Shown here: piece after piece, positions 18,125 to 27,423 of the stretch
Position numbering within the stretch: position 1 is the first letter of the stretch
Layout: every line of letters starts with the position of its first letter
Program-made: the position numbers and the translations under genes
Source of the DNA: Cognatishimia sp. SS12
Lineage (GTDB): Bacteria > Pseudomonadota > Alphaproteobacteria > Rhodobacterales > Rhodobacteraceae
NCBI RefSeq assembly: GCF_028369055.1
Contig: NZ_JAQNCZ010000001.1
Coordinates: 851,847-915,846, forward strand
Length of the DNA stretch: 64,000 bases
Reading direction: 5' to 3'
The notes under the pieces: generated by a model
Database searches by the model: none
The model's input: only the letters and a program-made list of their open reading frames with translations
Told to the model about the DNA's origin: nothing

Positions 18125-18217
18125 GAAAGGCAGGGGATCAGGTCGGCAGCGCCGCTTTGCGGTGACGGACCCCCCGCCTAATGAAGAAAGGCTCATCCTA
18201 TCGGGATGAGCCTTTTT
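18125..18217 (+). ncRNA. Candidate small RNA (about 93 nt), undescribed
   Basis: An outer stem pairs 18128-18136 with 18171-18179 (AGGCAGGGG with CCCCCGCCT, one mismatch). Inside it is a six-pair hairpin (18150-18155 with 18159-18164, loop TTT) and a GTC/GAC stem. Seven bases later comes a 12-bp intrinsic terminator ending in T5. A promoter-like sequence is correctly spaced upstream. Both flanking genes are on the minus strand, so a plus-strand transcript would be independent. It does not contain the SRP RNA core or tRNA features. It could be a regulator of the divergent HEPN gene, or merely the methyltransferase terminator read on the other strand. Confidence 0.5.
18187..18217. terminator. 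Rho-independent terminator
   Basis: The perfect 12-bp stem AAAGGCTCATCC/GGATGAGCCTTT has a 5-nt loop. The better T tract is on the plus strand (18213-18217), favouring the candidate small RNA; on the minus strand it could also end the methyltransferase transcript. Confidence 0.85.
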
Positions 18218-18227
18218 CGTTTCAACC

Positions 18228-18788
18228 CTAAGCCTTCCGCGCCAAGGCCCAGGCGACGATGGGAAAATCGGGGTCATGTTCCAGCGAGTCGGTTTTTGGG
18301 TCGTATTCCGGCGGCCATTTGTCCTCGAGGTTGCGCTTGGCCGCTGCGCGATTACCCCATTGTGCCGCCTGGATGTCGTTTTCCGGAAAGCCCGCCTCGA
18401 TCAGCAGGTTGCGCAACCCGCGTGCGGACCAGCGCGTGCAATCCTGCGGCGCAGGGTGGTAGGGCATGAAAAACGGCACCGCCAGCCAGAAATAACCGCC
18501 CGGGCGCAGCATCTCGAGCACATTCTGCGTCGCCTTATAGGGGCGGTCCAGATGGCTCCAGACCTGATTGGCCAGGATCAGATCGTATTTCAGCACCTCG
18601 CCATTGGCATAGCGTACCGGGCCGTCACAGATGTCATGACCGGGGTACATATATTGCACATAGGATTTCGGATTGAGGCTTTTGCCCCAACGGCCAGAAA
18701 TCTCAGCCACATCCATATCCTCCACCCCGATATTGGACAGGATCTTACGGCTGCGGCGGTTCATCATGACCCGGTTCAGGCTGATCAT
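18228..18788 (-). CDS. Class I SAM-dependent methyltransferase
   Basis: This 186-residue protein has a methyltransferase type 11 pattern: DVAEISGRWG at the start of the Rossmann fold, YDLILANQVWSHLDRPYKATQNVLEMLRPGGYFWLAVPFF spanning motifs II-III (about 68-107), and PQDCTRWSARGLRNLLIEAGF. The usual glycine-rich motif I (ExGxG) is weak, so cofactor binding is inferred from the overall pattern. The substrate is unknown. It lies 17 bp downstream of lpdA in no obvious pathway relation. Confidence 0.7.
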   Translation of the reverse strand: MISLNRVMMNRRSRKILSNIGVEDMDVAEISGRWGKSLNPKSYVQYMYPGHDICDGPVRYANGEVLKYDLILANQVWSHLDRPYKATQNVLEMLRPGGYFWLAVPFFMPYHPAPQDCTRWSARGLRNLLIEAGFPENDIQAAQWGNRAAAKRNLEDKWPPEYDPKTDSLEHDPDFPIVAWALARKA

Positions 18789-18805
18789 GGTTTTGATATT
18801 CCTAT

Positions 18806-20200
18806 CTAAATATGGATTGCGCGATCAAACGCATCCAGCACGCTTTCGTGCATCATTTCGCTCAGCGTTGGGTGCGGGAAGACGGTTTCCATCAGCTCGG
18901 CCTCGGTGGTTTCCAGCGTGCGCCCCACGACATAGCCCTGGATCATTTCCGTCACCTCTGCCCCGACCATATGCGCGCCCAAAAGCTCGCCGGTCTTGGC
19001 GTCAAACACCGTTTTCACCATGCCCTCGGGTTCGCCCAAGGCGATGGCCTTGCCGTTGCCAATGAACGGAAAGCGGCCAACCTTGATGTCATAGCCGGCC
19101 TCTTTGGCCTTGGCCTCGGTCATCCCAACCGAGGCGATCTGCGGATGGCAATAGGTGCAGCCTGCGATGCTTTCCGGTTTCACCGGATGCGGTTTTTGCC
19201 CGGCGATCAGCTCGGCCACCATCACGCCCTCGTGGCTGGCTTTGTGGGCGAGCCAGGGCGCGCCCGCGATATCGCCAATGGCATAGACGCCCTCAACGCC
19301 GGTGCGGCAATAGTCATCTGTCACCACATGGGTGCGATCGATTTTCACGCCCAGCTCTTCCAGCCCAAAACCTTCGACATTGCCGACAATCCCCACCGCG
19401 GAAATGACGGTGTCAAAATCCTGTTTCTGCACTTTGCCGCCCATTTCGATATGCGCTGTTACCTTGTCTTTGCCGCGATCCAGCTGCTTGACCATGGCTT
19501 TTTCCATGATGGTCATGCCCTGTTTGGCAAAGGCTTTCTTGGCAAAGCCCGCGATCTCAGCATCCTCAACCGGCAGAATGCGATCCATGACTTCGACAAC
19601 GATCGTCTCAGCGCCCAAAGTGTTGTAAAAGCTGGCAAATTCAATGCCAATCGCGCCGGAGCCGATCACCAGCAGCTTTTTGGGCATATGCGGGGGTTGC
19701 AGCGCGTGCTTGTAGGTCCAGACACGTTTTCCGTCCGCCTCAAGCCCTGGCAATTCACGCGCGCGGGCCCCGGTGGCGACAACGATATGTTTCGCGCTCA
19801 GCTCTTCACTGCCCTTATCCGTTTTGACGCTGACCTTGCCTTTGGCTGGCAGGCTGGCCGCCCCCATGAAGGTGGTGACTTTGTTTTTCTTCATCAGATG
19901 GCCAATGCCGGAATTCAGCTGTTTCGCCACCCCGCGCGAGCGTTTGACCACCGCATCCAGATCATAGGAAATATTGTCGGCACTCAGCCCATAGTCCTTT
20001 GCGTGGTTCATCAAGTGAAACACTTCGGAAGACCGCAGCAAGGCTTTCGTGGGAATGCAGCCCCAGTTCAGGCAGATGCCGCCCATATGTTCGCGTTCGA
20101 CAATGGCGACCTTCAGCCCCAATTGCGCGCCCCGGATCGCCGCCACATAGCCCCCCGGCCCTGCACCGATTACGATCATGTCAAAGGATTGCGCCGCCAT
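18806..20200 (-). CDS. lpdA: Dihydrolipoyl dehydrogenase (E3)
   Basis: This 464-residue FAD disulfide oxidoreductase reoxidises dihydrolipoyl groups of 2-oxoacid dehydrogenase complexes with NAD. The FAD motif GAGPGG is at 12-17, the redox disulfide is GGICLNWGC (C43, C48), the NAD-binding GSGAIGIEFAS is near 180, and the C-terminal HPTLSE carries the catalytic His-Glu. The complement of GGGAGG precedes the ATG. It is separated by about 20 kb from the pyruvate dehydrogenase operon in this window, which contains no E3, so it may serve that complex or others such as the glycine cleavage or branched-chain complexes. Confidence 0.95.
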   Translation of the reverse strand: MAAQSFDMIVIGAGPGGYVAAIRGAQLGLKVAIVEREHMGGICLNWGCIPTKALLRSSEVFHLMNHAKDYGLSADNISYDLDAVVKRSRGVAKQLNSGIGHLMKKNKVTTFMGAASLPAKGKVSVKTDKGSEELSAKHIVVATGARARELPGLEADGKRVWTYKHALQPPHMPKKLLVIGSGAIGIEFASFYNTLGAETIVVEVMDRILPVEDAEIAGFAKKAFAKQGMTIMEKAMVKQLDRGKDKVTAHIEMGGKVQKQDFDTVISAVGIVGNVEGFGLEELGVKIDRTHVVTDDYCRTGVEGVYAIGDIAGAPWLAHKASHEGVMVAELIAGQKPHPVKPESIAGCTYCHPQIASVGMTEAKAKEAGYDIKVGRFPFIGNGKAIALGEPEGMVKTVFDAKTGELLGAHMVGAEVTEMIQGYVVGRTLETTEAELMETVFPHPTLSEMMHESVLDAFDRAIHI

Positions 20201-20296
20201 AGGTCCCTCCCACTAGGTTTATTGGCATGAACCTTAAGGCGCTCACCGCGAAGTGCAATCCGCTTTTGCATCAGCGCGCGCGGGCAGACAGCACTG

Positions 20297-20317
20297 GGCC
20301 CGCCACAGGGGCGGGCC
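20297..20317. other. GC-rich hairpin between DUF924 gene and lpdA
   Basis: GGCCCGCC/GGCGGGCC forms a perfect 8-bp stem with a 5-nt loop in the 142-bp gap downstream of the DUF924 gene. There is no T tract on either strand, so it may be a weak or factor-assisted terminator. Confidence 0.35.
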
Positions 20318-20342
20318 GCAAAGCTGTCATTTGGGGCTGTGG

Positions 20343-20924
20343 TCAGGCGTGTGCGGCCTGCAGCGCGCGCACGGTGCTGCCATAGCCGCCATCAGCGACA
20401 TAGGCCATTTCCGTGGGCGAGGATTTACGGTCCAGCGCGTCATTGCGATAAGGGAAGCGGCCAAATTTGCGGATCACCTCGCGGTGGGCCCGCGCATGAA
20501 TCAACTGCCCCGCCTGCCCTTCGGGCAGCCGGTCGATGATCAGGCGTACACAGCGTTCCTGATCGCAGAGGTTTTCCGAATGCATCAACGGCATGTAGAA
20601 AAACGCCCGCGCCGGTTCGTCGATTTTCAGATCAAATTTGTGATCAATCGCCATCTTGGCGGCGGCCAAAGCCCGGCGATCACCGGCAAAGGATTTGTCG
20701 CTGCCCCGGAACATATTGCGCGAGAACTGATCCAGTAAAATGATATAAGCCAAGGTGCCACTTGGGTAAGTCAGCCAATGGCCAAGCCCGCCTTTCATCG
20801 CGCGCTGCCATGTCGGCATGAACCGCTCTCTCAGCGTCATATCCAACTCGTCATTGGCAACATACCAATCACGCGGCTCGACTTCATCAAGCCAGAATTT
20901 CAATACGTCATCAGGCCCTGCCAT
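20343..20924 (-). CDS. DUF924 family protein
   Basis: This 193-residue soluble protein has the family patterns VLKFWLDEVEPRDWYVAND (near the N-terminus), IILLDQFSRNMFRGSDKSFAGD (about 60-81), FFYMPLMHSEN and the C-terminal GRFPYRNDALDR. DUF924 proteins are tetratricopeptide-like and have no established activity. Start 20924 is preferred because AAAAGG lies at good spacing; the reading eight codons longer lacks one. Confidence 0.85.
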   Translation of the reverse strand: MAGPDDVLKFWLDEVEPRDWYVANDELDMTLRERFMPTWQRAMKGGLGHWLTYPSGTLAYIILLDQFSRNMFRGSDKSFAGDRRALAAAKMAIDHKFDLKIDEPARAFFYMPLMHSENLCDQERCVRLIIDRLPEGQAGQLIHARAHREVIRKFGRFPYRNDALDRKSSPTEMAYVADGGYGSTVRALQAAHA

Positions 20925-21038
20925 TGCCCTTTTCCTTTTTGGTGACATGATTTACAAAAATGTTACGCAACCCTTGGCGTAAAGCGAAGTCAAAAAGTGC
21001 AACATTTCCGACATGTTGCTCTCGCTGGCTTTCGATGT

Positions 21039-22328
21039 TCAATTTTTCAGCATTGCCTCTTCCGCTGCCAGATCGCTGGCTTCTGCGGCTTCTTCCGCTT
21101 CGATCTGCGCCATTTCCTGCGCGGCGTCCCAGACCACGGGCGTGGCCGATTGGGTGACTGGCGTCAGGCTGATGGTGTCATCCACTGCCGGCGCGGCGCG
21201 ACGGGTTGCACGATAGACGGCATATAGCGTCAGCGTGCCCAGCACCGCGGCCATAAAGCCAAAGAACGAGTTCGGCCCAAAACGCGACATCAGCGCACCA
21301 ATCACCACAGGCCCGGCGATCGCCCCAAGCCCATTGACGAAAATCAGGCCGCCGGACACGCCGGGCAGATCGTCGATCTCAACAAAGTCATTGGTGTGAG
21401 CAATGAGGATGGAATAAAGCGGATTTGCCGTGCCCCCCAGGAACAGCGCTGATGTCACCAAGAGCCAGAAGCTGTCGATGGGCACCATCCCCAACAGTCC
21501 CCCGGCCACCCCGACAGCCGCCACCATGGTAATCAACAGCCGTCGATCCATCCGGTCTGACAGCCAGCCGAGCGGGAATTGTGAGATTGTCGCGCCCACA
21601 TAGAACGACGCGACAAAGATCGAAATCTGCGACACGCTCAATCCGGTAGCGGTGCCAAAGACCGCCGACATACCAAATTGCGCGGCAAAGACACCCCCCA
21701 GCAAAAACACCCCGAACACCCCGAGCGGCGACGTGCGCCAGAGTTTGCGTAGCGGCATGGATTTGGAGCTTTCAAAGGCCGGCGTCGGCGAGACCGAGAG
21801 CAAAATTGGCGTCACCGCCAACGAAACCAGGATCGAGGGGATCACAAAGATCGCAAAACCCGAAGGGTCGCTCAGCATCAGAATGCCCTGCGCGGCGATG
21901 ATGCCGATCATCTGCACCAGCATATAAATCGACAGCGCGGTGCCGCGGGTTTCATTGGTGGCCGCATTGTTCAGCCAGCTTTCGGCCGTCACGTAAACGC
22001 CGGAAAAGCTAAAGCCGATCAGCACACGGGCAAAAATCCAGACCCAGGGATTGGCCGCCACAGGGTAGAGCACCAGAACCGCCGAAATGACCGAGGCCAG
22101 CGCCGCAAAGACCCGCACATGGCCGACACGGCGAATCATTTCGGGCGTGAGTTTGGAGCCGCCCAAAAAGCCGACAAAATAGGCCGACATCACGATGGAC
22201 ATCTCAAAGGTGGAAAACCCTTCGATCTCACCACGAATACCCAGCAAGGTGCCCTGCACGCCGTTGCCGACCATCAGCAGCATGATCCCAAGCAAAAGTG
22301 CCCAGGAACCGGAAACAAACTGACCCAT
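21039..22328 (-). CDS. MFS transporter
   Basis: This 429-residue protein has about 12 predicted membrane helices, the loop 2-3 motif GFLGGSKLTPEMIRRVGHVRVF in modified form, and WLSDRMDRRLLI at loop 8-9. The C-terminal tail (about 375-429) is acidic, Ala/Glu-rich and cytosolic. It resembles the YcaD-like subset of the major facilitator superfamily; substrate and direction are unknown. No dedicated regulator is adjacent. Confidence 0.88.
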   Translation of the reverse strand: MGQFVSGSWALLLGIMLLMVGNGVQGTLLGIRGEIEGFSTFEMSIVMSAYFVGFLGGSKLTPEMIRRVGHVRVFAALASVISAVLVLYPVAANPWVWIFARVLIGFSFSGVYVTAESWLNNAATNETRGTALSIYMLVQMIGIIAAQGILMLSDPSGFAIFVIPSILVSLAVTPILLSVSPTPAFESSKSMPLRKLWRTSPLGVFGVFLLGGVFAAQFGMSAVFGTATGLSVSQISIFVASFYVGATISQFPLGWLSDRMDRRLLITMVAAVGVAGGLLGMVPIDSFWLLVTSALFLGGTANPLYSILIAHTNDFVEIDDLPGVSGGLIFVNGLGAIAGPVVIGALMSRFGPNSFFGFMAAVLGTLTLYAVYRATRRAAPAVDDTISLTPVTQSATPVVWDAAQEMAQIEAEEAAEASDLAAEEAMLKN

Positions 22329-22407
22329 ACCATGTCCCTTCGCACACTGTGGCGCGCATCCTAAAACCGCACAAAAACATGCGACTCGCGCCTGTTCCTT
22401 TTGGCGT

Positions 22408-23454
22408 TTAGGGGATCAAAAGCGAACTGTCACCATAAGAAAAGAACCGATATTTGTGTGCAATGGCATGCGCGTAAATTTCGCGCATCCGATCTTGGCC
22501 CATCAATGCCGAGACCAGCATCATCAGCGTGGATTTGGGCAGGTGGAAATTGGTCATCAGCGCATCTGCCACCTGAAAGCGGAACCCGGGATAGATAAAG
22601 ATATCCGTCTCCCCTTCCCATGGCGCGATGCCGCCGTCGCGCGCGGCGCTTTCGATCAGACGCAGCGCCGTGGTGCCCACCGGAATCACCCGGCCACCGG
22701 CGGCTTTGGTGGCGGCGATCTCAGCGGCCGCCTTATCATCGACGCGCCCCCATTCGGCGTGCATCTTGTGGGTTGTGACATCCTCAACCTTCACCGGCAG
22801 AAAGGTGCCCGCCCCCACATGTAGGGTCACATGGCTGAAGGTCACGCCCATTTCAGCCAGCGTCTTGAGCAGCGCATCGTCAAAATGCAGCGAGGCAGTT
22901 GGCGCGGCCACTGCGCCGGAATGTTTGGCAAAAACCGTCTGATAGTCGGTCTTGTCCTGTTCATCCGCCGCGCGTTTGGCGGCAATATAAGGCGGCAGCG
23001 GCATGGCCCCGGCGGCCTGCAGCGCGGCGTCAAAATCTTCGCCTTCCAGGTCAAACTGCACCACGCCCTGCCCGTCGACCTTTTCGATAAGCCGTGCAGA
23101 GAACCCTTCGGCAAAGACAATTTCTTCGCCTTCCTGCACCTTTTTCAACGGCTTGATCAGCGCGCCCCACTGCCCGCCTGCGCGCGGCTCCAGCAGGGTG
23201 ACTTCGATCTTGGCCTGCTGCGGCCCCTGCGCGGTGTCGCGGTGGCGATGCCCGCTGAGACGCGCGGGAATGACCTTGGTATCATTCAGCACCAGCCGGT
23301 CGCCGGGGCGCAGAAACGCTGTGATATCATAAACATGGCTGTCGGTGATCGCCTCTGGCGTGGCCACCAGCAGTTTAGCCGAGGTGCGCGGCACCGCCGG
23401 GCGCGTCGCAATCAGATGCTCGGGCAGGTCAAAATCAAAATCGGATAGGTGCAT
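22408..23454 (-). CDS. queA: S-adenosylmethionine:tRNA ribosyltransferase-isomerase
   Basis: This 348-residue enzyme transfers and isomerises the ribose of SAM to make epoxyqueuosine in tRNA anticodons. Family landmarks: [16 protein letters not shown] at the N-terminus, [18 protein letters not shown] near 50, [23 protein letters not shown] near 150, [26 protein letters not shown] near 215 and [18 protein letters not shown] near the end. Length is typical. It lies 31 bp downstream of the AsmA-like gene. Confidence 0.96.
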   Translation of the reverse strand: MHLSDFDFDLPEHLIATRPAVPRTSAKLLVATPEAITDSHVYDITAFLRPGDRLVLNDTKVIPARLSGHRHRDTAQGPQQAKIEVTLLEPRAGGQWGALIKPLKKVQEGEEIVFAEGFSARLIEKVDGQGVVQFDLEGEDFDAALQAAGAMPLPPYIAAKRAADEQDKTDYQTVFAKHSGAVAAPTASLHFDDALLKTLAEMGVTFSHVTLHVGAGTFLPVKVEDVTTHKMHAEWGRVDDKAAAEIAATKAAGGRVIPVGTTALRLIESAARDGGIAPWEGETDIFIYPGFRFQVADALMTNFHLPKSTLMMLVSALMGQDRMREIYAHAIAHKYRFFSYGDSSLLIP

Positions 23455-23485
23455 GGTGAATTTCTGCCCTCAGGGGCCCTTTGCA

Positions 23486-26400
23486 TCAATTGTCATCATT
23501 GCCCGCCGGGGCGGAATCAACCGGGCTTGGCGCAGCCGGGCGGCGGAAAATGTCCCGCAGGATGCCCGGCGTCAAGATCGACAGCGGGTTGACCCGCACC
23601 TGCGGATCCTCAGAGGTGCCGCTGAGCCGATAGTTAAAACCAAAAAGCCCCTCGCCCTTGCGCGCAATCGGGCGGCCCACGACGTTCAGCACATAGACCG
23701 GCGAAATGACGCCCTGCATGTCAAATTGGCCCGCGCGCAGATCGTAAACGCCATCCATGGACAGGCCCATGGAGGTGCCCACTGCGCTGCTTTGCGCAAC
23801 GCGCACCGCCTCGGGGCTCAGCGTAAAGGCCGCATCGATTTCGCCAAAGAGAATGCCATCGCCGCCTAGCTGCTCAAGCAGGCCTACGACGCTGATCGCA
23901 TTCAGCAGTTCGGCCATGGCCGGGGCGTCCTTGATGCGCACATTGCGCGCATTCAACCGCCCGTCAAATTGCCCTGCGGCGGCCCCCGGTTGCAGCGTCA
24001 AATCCAGCGTGCCGCCATAAGTTTGTTTCATCACACCTGCGGCGCGAAATGTGCCGCCCGCGTCCTCAGATTGCACCCGCACCGCGCTGCGCCCCTGGGC
24101 GGGCACCACAACGCCATTGATGCGCGCCGCGCCGTTCACAGCAGCGCTGAACTGCCCGTTAAAGCCGCCGATGGTGGAAAAGCTGCCCCGGAAATCTGTC
24201 AGCGAAATCCCCTCTGAGATCACCACGCGATCAAGCACCGCGCTGATCGGCGCGCTGTCGCTGGGGCCGCCAGCGCCACTGCCGGCGCCGCCACGCCCCT
24301 CTGGCACCCGCGCCAGATCCAGTCGCCCGCCGGTCAGGGCCACTTCGGGCCGGGCGGAGCCGCGTCCGATCAGCCGCGCACCGCCGGTAAACCAATCGCC
24401 GATGCGCAGGCTTTCCAATGTCACCACCTCAAGCCCGCCGCTGGGTTTCAGCGTCAGACCACCGCTCGCCGCCAATCCCGGTGTGTCCAACGTCAGCGTG
24501 GTGATGCTCAGGGGTTTGGTAAAGGCCCCCGCCACGCGCAGATCACCCGATGTCGCCCCCCCCTTGCGCCAGCCGATATCCGGCAGGCCCATGGCGATCC
24601 CGGTCAAATCCGAGGTGACTTCGAAAGTGCCGGGCGCATCTTTGGGGAACCGCAGCGTAAACTGCCCTTGCCCCTGCCCCTGCACCAACTCGCGCGAGAG
24701 ACCAATGTTGAATTCATCCACAAACCGTTCGCTCAGCTCCACCCGGCCTGCGACCGTGGGCACCAGCCCCGCCTCGGGCCGCAACCCGGCCACCACCTCG
24801 CCGTTAAAGGGCACCGCGCCCAGACGCCCTGCGCCGGAAATCGTCAGCCGGTCGCCTGCGGCGCGCACGTCCAGCCGCGGGGCTGACAGCAGCTTGCCGG
24901 GGACAAAATGCGTGCTGCGCACATCATTCAGCGTTGCTGCGATATCAAAATCGACCTCTGCAACCTTGAGTCCCTTGACCAAAGGCAGCGCCAGCGCGCC
25001 GCGCACATTGGCGCGCCCGTCTGCCAGATCCACCGGCAGATTGGCCTTGCTCAGGAAATTCAGCGGCGCCTGATCCAACAGGCTCAGAACCGAGGTCACG
25101 GTGCCGCCAAGCCGCAAATCCACCTCGCCCATGGTCGGTTTGGCACCGGTGTCGGGGATGACAAAGCGCGTGTCGGTGATATCAATCGCGCCGCCTTTGG
25201 GCGGGATCACCTCGCCGCCATGGGCCAGCACCGCAAAGCGCGGCCCTTCCAGCACCGCAAGCCCACTCCCGCCTTTGATCAGCGGCAGGGTCTTGGCATA
25301 GCGCACCTCTGCGCCGTCAAATTGGAAATCAAGGTATAGATCCGGTTTGCTGCCTGCCCGCGTGCGCAGCGCCAGATTGATGTCATGCAGCCGACCGGCA
25401 AAGATGTTGTCATTGATCCAGGTGCGGGTCTTGGGCTTGGCCCGCTCTGGCCACCAATCGACAACACGGCGCGCATCAAGCGCATCCATATGCGCGTTCA
25501 GCGCCACAGACCAATCGCCGGAGTCAGCGCGCACAGTGCCATCCAGCAGCAATGCCTGCCCCTGATCCTGCACCAGCGCCTGCCCGATGGTCAGCTCAAA
25601 AGGATCAAGCTGCAATTTGATGTCGGCCGACATCTGGTCGATTGCCAGCGGCTCCTGAAACAGACCCGCCGGATTGCCCGAGAGTTCCGTCAGAGTGAAT
25701 TGCGCGATCAGCTCATTGGGGAGCCCATTCTCAGCAGGAAGCAAATGCGCCTTGCCCTCGGCGCGGGCCGTGCCCCAATCGGTGATCAGCGACAGTTCGT
25801 CAAACCGCAGCGTCTGGCTGGCGGGCAGATAGGTGAAATAGCTGCGCGCCGCCTCAAAGGGCACAGGGGTCAGCCCCTCACCCGGTTGAAACACGCCTGC
25901 ATCGATCTGCAACGAGGCGCTGAGCGGCCCGAGCGTGCCGGTCTCTTCGATGGCAAAGCGCATTGCGCCCGAAATCGGCGCGCGTAGCAGATCAAGCCAG
26001 GCCAGCGCCGGGGATTGCGACGCGATATCTTCTGAGGCGACATCCTCGACATTGATGGCAAACTGCGCCGCCGGATCCCCCAGCGTGCTTTCATAGCGCA
26101 TCCGCAACGTTGAGGCATAGGCCCGCCCGCCCAGCAGCGCGAAATCCGATGTGATGCTCAGCTGATCATCCTGACGCGCCAGCGCCATCAGCCCGCCATC
26201 CACCGTCCAGCTGCGGCGCGCCCGCAAATCATCAAACTGGATGGTCACGCCATCCACGCGCACAGCGCCCAGACGCTCAAACTGCGGCAAAAGCAACCAG
26301 CTGTCGATCTGTTGCACCAGCTGATCCAGGCTGGCCCCCGCGCCAAATTCCTGATCCGGCCCGCCAAGCGCCACATCGATCTGCCCTGCGGGATCACGAT

Positions 26401-26866
26401 GGGCCTGCAGGAACACACCGCTGACACGAATGTTGCGCGGCGCAACCTGCCGCTGGATCAGCCGCCGATAGGACAGTGTTGTTTCAACTTCGGAAAAGCC
26501 AATGGGCGGGCTGCCATTTTCCGGTCTCAGGCGCACCCGGTCCAGCCGAATGCGCGGGTGCCATTCCTTTTCGATATGCAGCGTCATCCGCTCAAAGCTG
26601 AGACTCGCGCCGGGCAACGCCTCGGAAAACCGCGCTTCGGCATAATCTGTCACCCAGCCCGGCAGTTGAAAACTGCGCCCCACAGCATATCCAAGCCCGG
26701 CAACGGTCATCACCGCGAGAAAGCACAAAAGCGCCGCCAGATACAGCACGCCGCGTGCCGCCGCGCGCCGTTTGCGGCGCGGCGCATTGCCAGCCGTTTC
26801 TGGCTGTGCGCTCTGGCGCGCCGGGCTGTCTGGCGCGGTGGGGGGCTGCTCGCTCTTGTCGGTCAT
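23486..26866 (-). CDS. Large AsmA/YhdP-like envelope protein
   Basis: This 1126-residue protein has an Arg-rich cytosolic N-terminus (about 1-38), one membrane helix (about 39-61), and a long periplasmic body. The body ends in an AsmA-like C-terminal region (LNARNVRIKDAPAMAELLNAISVVGLLEQLGGDGILFGEIDAAF, about 1000-1045, and GVYDLRAGQFDMQGVISPVYVLN). YhdP/AsmA proteins are bridge-like lipid transporters in the cell envelope, and a role in phospholipid supply to the outer membrane is the likely one here. It is divergent from bcp with an 89-bp spacer. Confidence 0.85.
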   Translation of the reverse strand: MTDKSEQPPTAPDSPARQSAQPETAGNAPRRKRRAAARGVLYLAALLCFLAVMTVAGLGYAVGRSFQLPGWVTDYAEARFSEALPGASLSFERMTLHIEKEWHPRIRLDRVRLRPENGSPPIGFSEVETTLSYRRLIQRQVAPRNIRVSGVFLQAHRDPAGQIDVALGGPDQEFGAGASLDQLVQQIDSWLLLPQFERLGAVRVDGVTIQFDDLRARRSWTVDGGLMALARQDDQLSITSDFALLGGRAYASTLRMRYESTLGDPAAQFAINVEDVASEDIASQSPALAWLDLLRAPISGAMRFAIEETGTLGPLSASLQIDAGVFQPGEGLTPVPFEAARSYFTYLPASQTLRFDELSLITDWGTARAEGKAHLLPAENGLPNELIAQFTLTELSGNPAGLFQEPLAIDQMSADIKLQLDPFELTIGQALVQDQGQALLLDGTVRADSGDWSVALNAHMDALDARRVVDWWPERAKPKTRTWINDNIFAGRLHDINLALRTRAGSKPDLYLDFQFDGAEVRYAKTLPLIKGGSGLAVLEGPRFAVLAHGGEVIPPKGGAIDITDTRFVIPDTGAKPTMGEVDLRLGGTVTSVLSLLDQAPLNFLSKANLPVDLADGRANVRGALALPLVKGLKVAEVDFDIAATLNDVRSTHFVPGKLLSAPRLDVRAAGDRLTISGAGRLGAVPFNGEVVAGLRPEAGLVPTVAGRVELSERFVDEFNIGLSRELVQGQGQGQFTLRFPKDAPGTFEVTSDLTGIAMGLPDIGWRKGGATSGDLRVAGAFTKPLSITTLTLDTPGLAASGGLTLKPSGGLEVVTLESLRIGDWFTGGARLIGRGSARPEVALTGGRLDLARVPEGRGGAGSGAGGPSDSAPISAVLDRVVISEGISLTDFRGSFSTIGGFNGQFSAAVNGAARINGVVVPAQGRSAVRVQSEDAGGTFRAAGVMKQTYGGTLDLTLQPGAAAGQFDGRLNARNVRIKDAPAMAELLNAISVVGLLEQLGGDGILFGEIDAAFTLSPEAVRVAQSSAVGTSMGLSMDGVYDLRAGQFDMQGVISPVYVLNVVGRPIARKGEGLFGFNYRLSGTSEDPQVRVNPLSILTPGILRDIFRRPAAPSPVDSAPAGNDDN

Positions 26867-26955
26867 GGGGGTGGCAGTGTCGCCTGCGTCACGGATTCTT
26901 GTTGCGTCCTGCGCGCCAGCATATAGGCAAGGAACGAAAAGCCCAAGGAGTTGTC

Positions 26956-27423
26956 ATGCTGAAGCCCGGCGAAAATGCCCCCGATTTCACCCTGCCCGAA
27001 ACCGATGGCGATGAGATCCGCCTGTCGGCCCTCGCGCCTGCGCCGGTTGTGCTGTTTTTCTACCCGCGCGACAACACCAAGGGCTGCACCACCGAGGCGC
27101 AGGATTTCACTGCTGCCGCTGCAGAATTTGAGGCGCTTGGCGTCAAGGTGTTCGGCATCTCCAAAGACAGCCTGCTGTCCCATGCAAAATTCCGCGACAA
27201 ACAGGGGCTGGGTGTGCCGCTTTTGTCTGACGAACATGGCAGCACCTGTGAGGCTTATGGCGTCTGGAAAGAAAAGAAAATGTACGGCAAGACCTTTATG
27301 GGCATTGAGCGCACCACCGTGCTGATCGACGGGGCGGGCAAGATCGCGCAGATCTGGCGCAAGGTGAAAGTCCCCGGCCACGTTGACGAGGTGCTGAGCG
27401 CGGCGCGGGCGCTTTGCGCATGA
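26956..27423 (+). CDS. bcp: Thioredoxin-dependent peroxiredoxin, BCP type
   Basis: This 155-residue peroxidase reduces peroxides. The peroxidatic cysteine is C44 in YPRDNTKGCTTE. The resolving cysteine found five residues later in E. coli BCP is replaced (Q49), so it is a 1-Cys or atypical form. The start is set by SD AAGGAG (26945-26950) six bases before ATG 26956; the frame stays open far upstream but that overlaps the AsmA-like gene. Its stop overlaps the next start (ATGA). Confidence 0.94.
   Translation: MLKPGENAPDFTLPETDGDEIRLSALAPAPVVLFFYPRDNTKGCTTEAQDFTAAAAEFEALGVKVFGISKDSLLSHAKFRDKQGLGVPLLSDEHGSTCEAYGVWKEKKMYGKTFMGIERTTVLIDGAGKIAQIWRKVKVPGHVDEVLSAARALCA

Noticed and set aside
18125..18180. 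Signal recognition particle (4.5S) RNA
   Set aside because: A GTCAGGTC-like string suggested it, but the GGAAGGAAGCAG core and symmetric loop are absent.
18812..20230. 472-codon plus-strand frame across lpdA
   Set aside because: It mirrors lpdA exactly, has no recognisable motif, and lpdA is certain.
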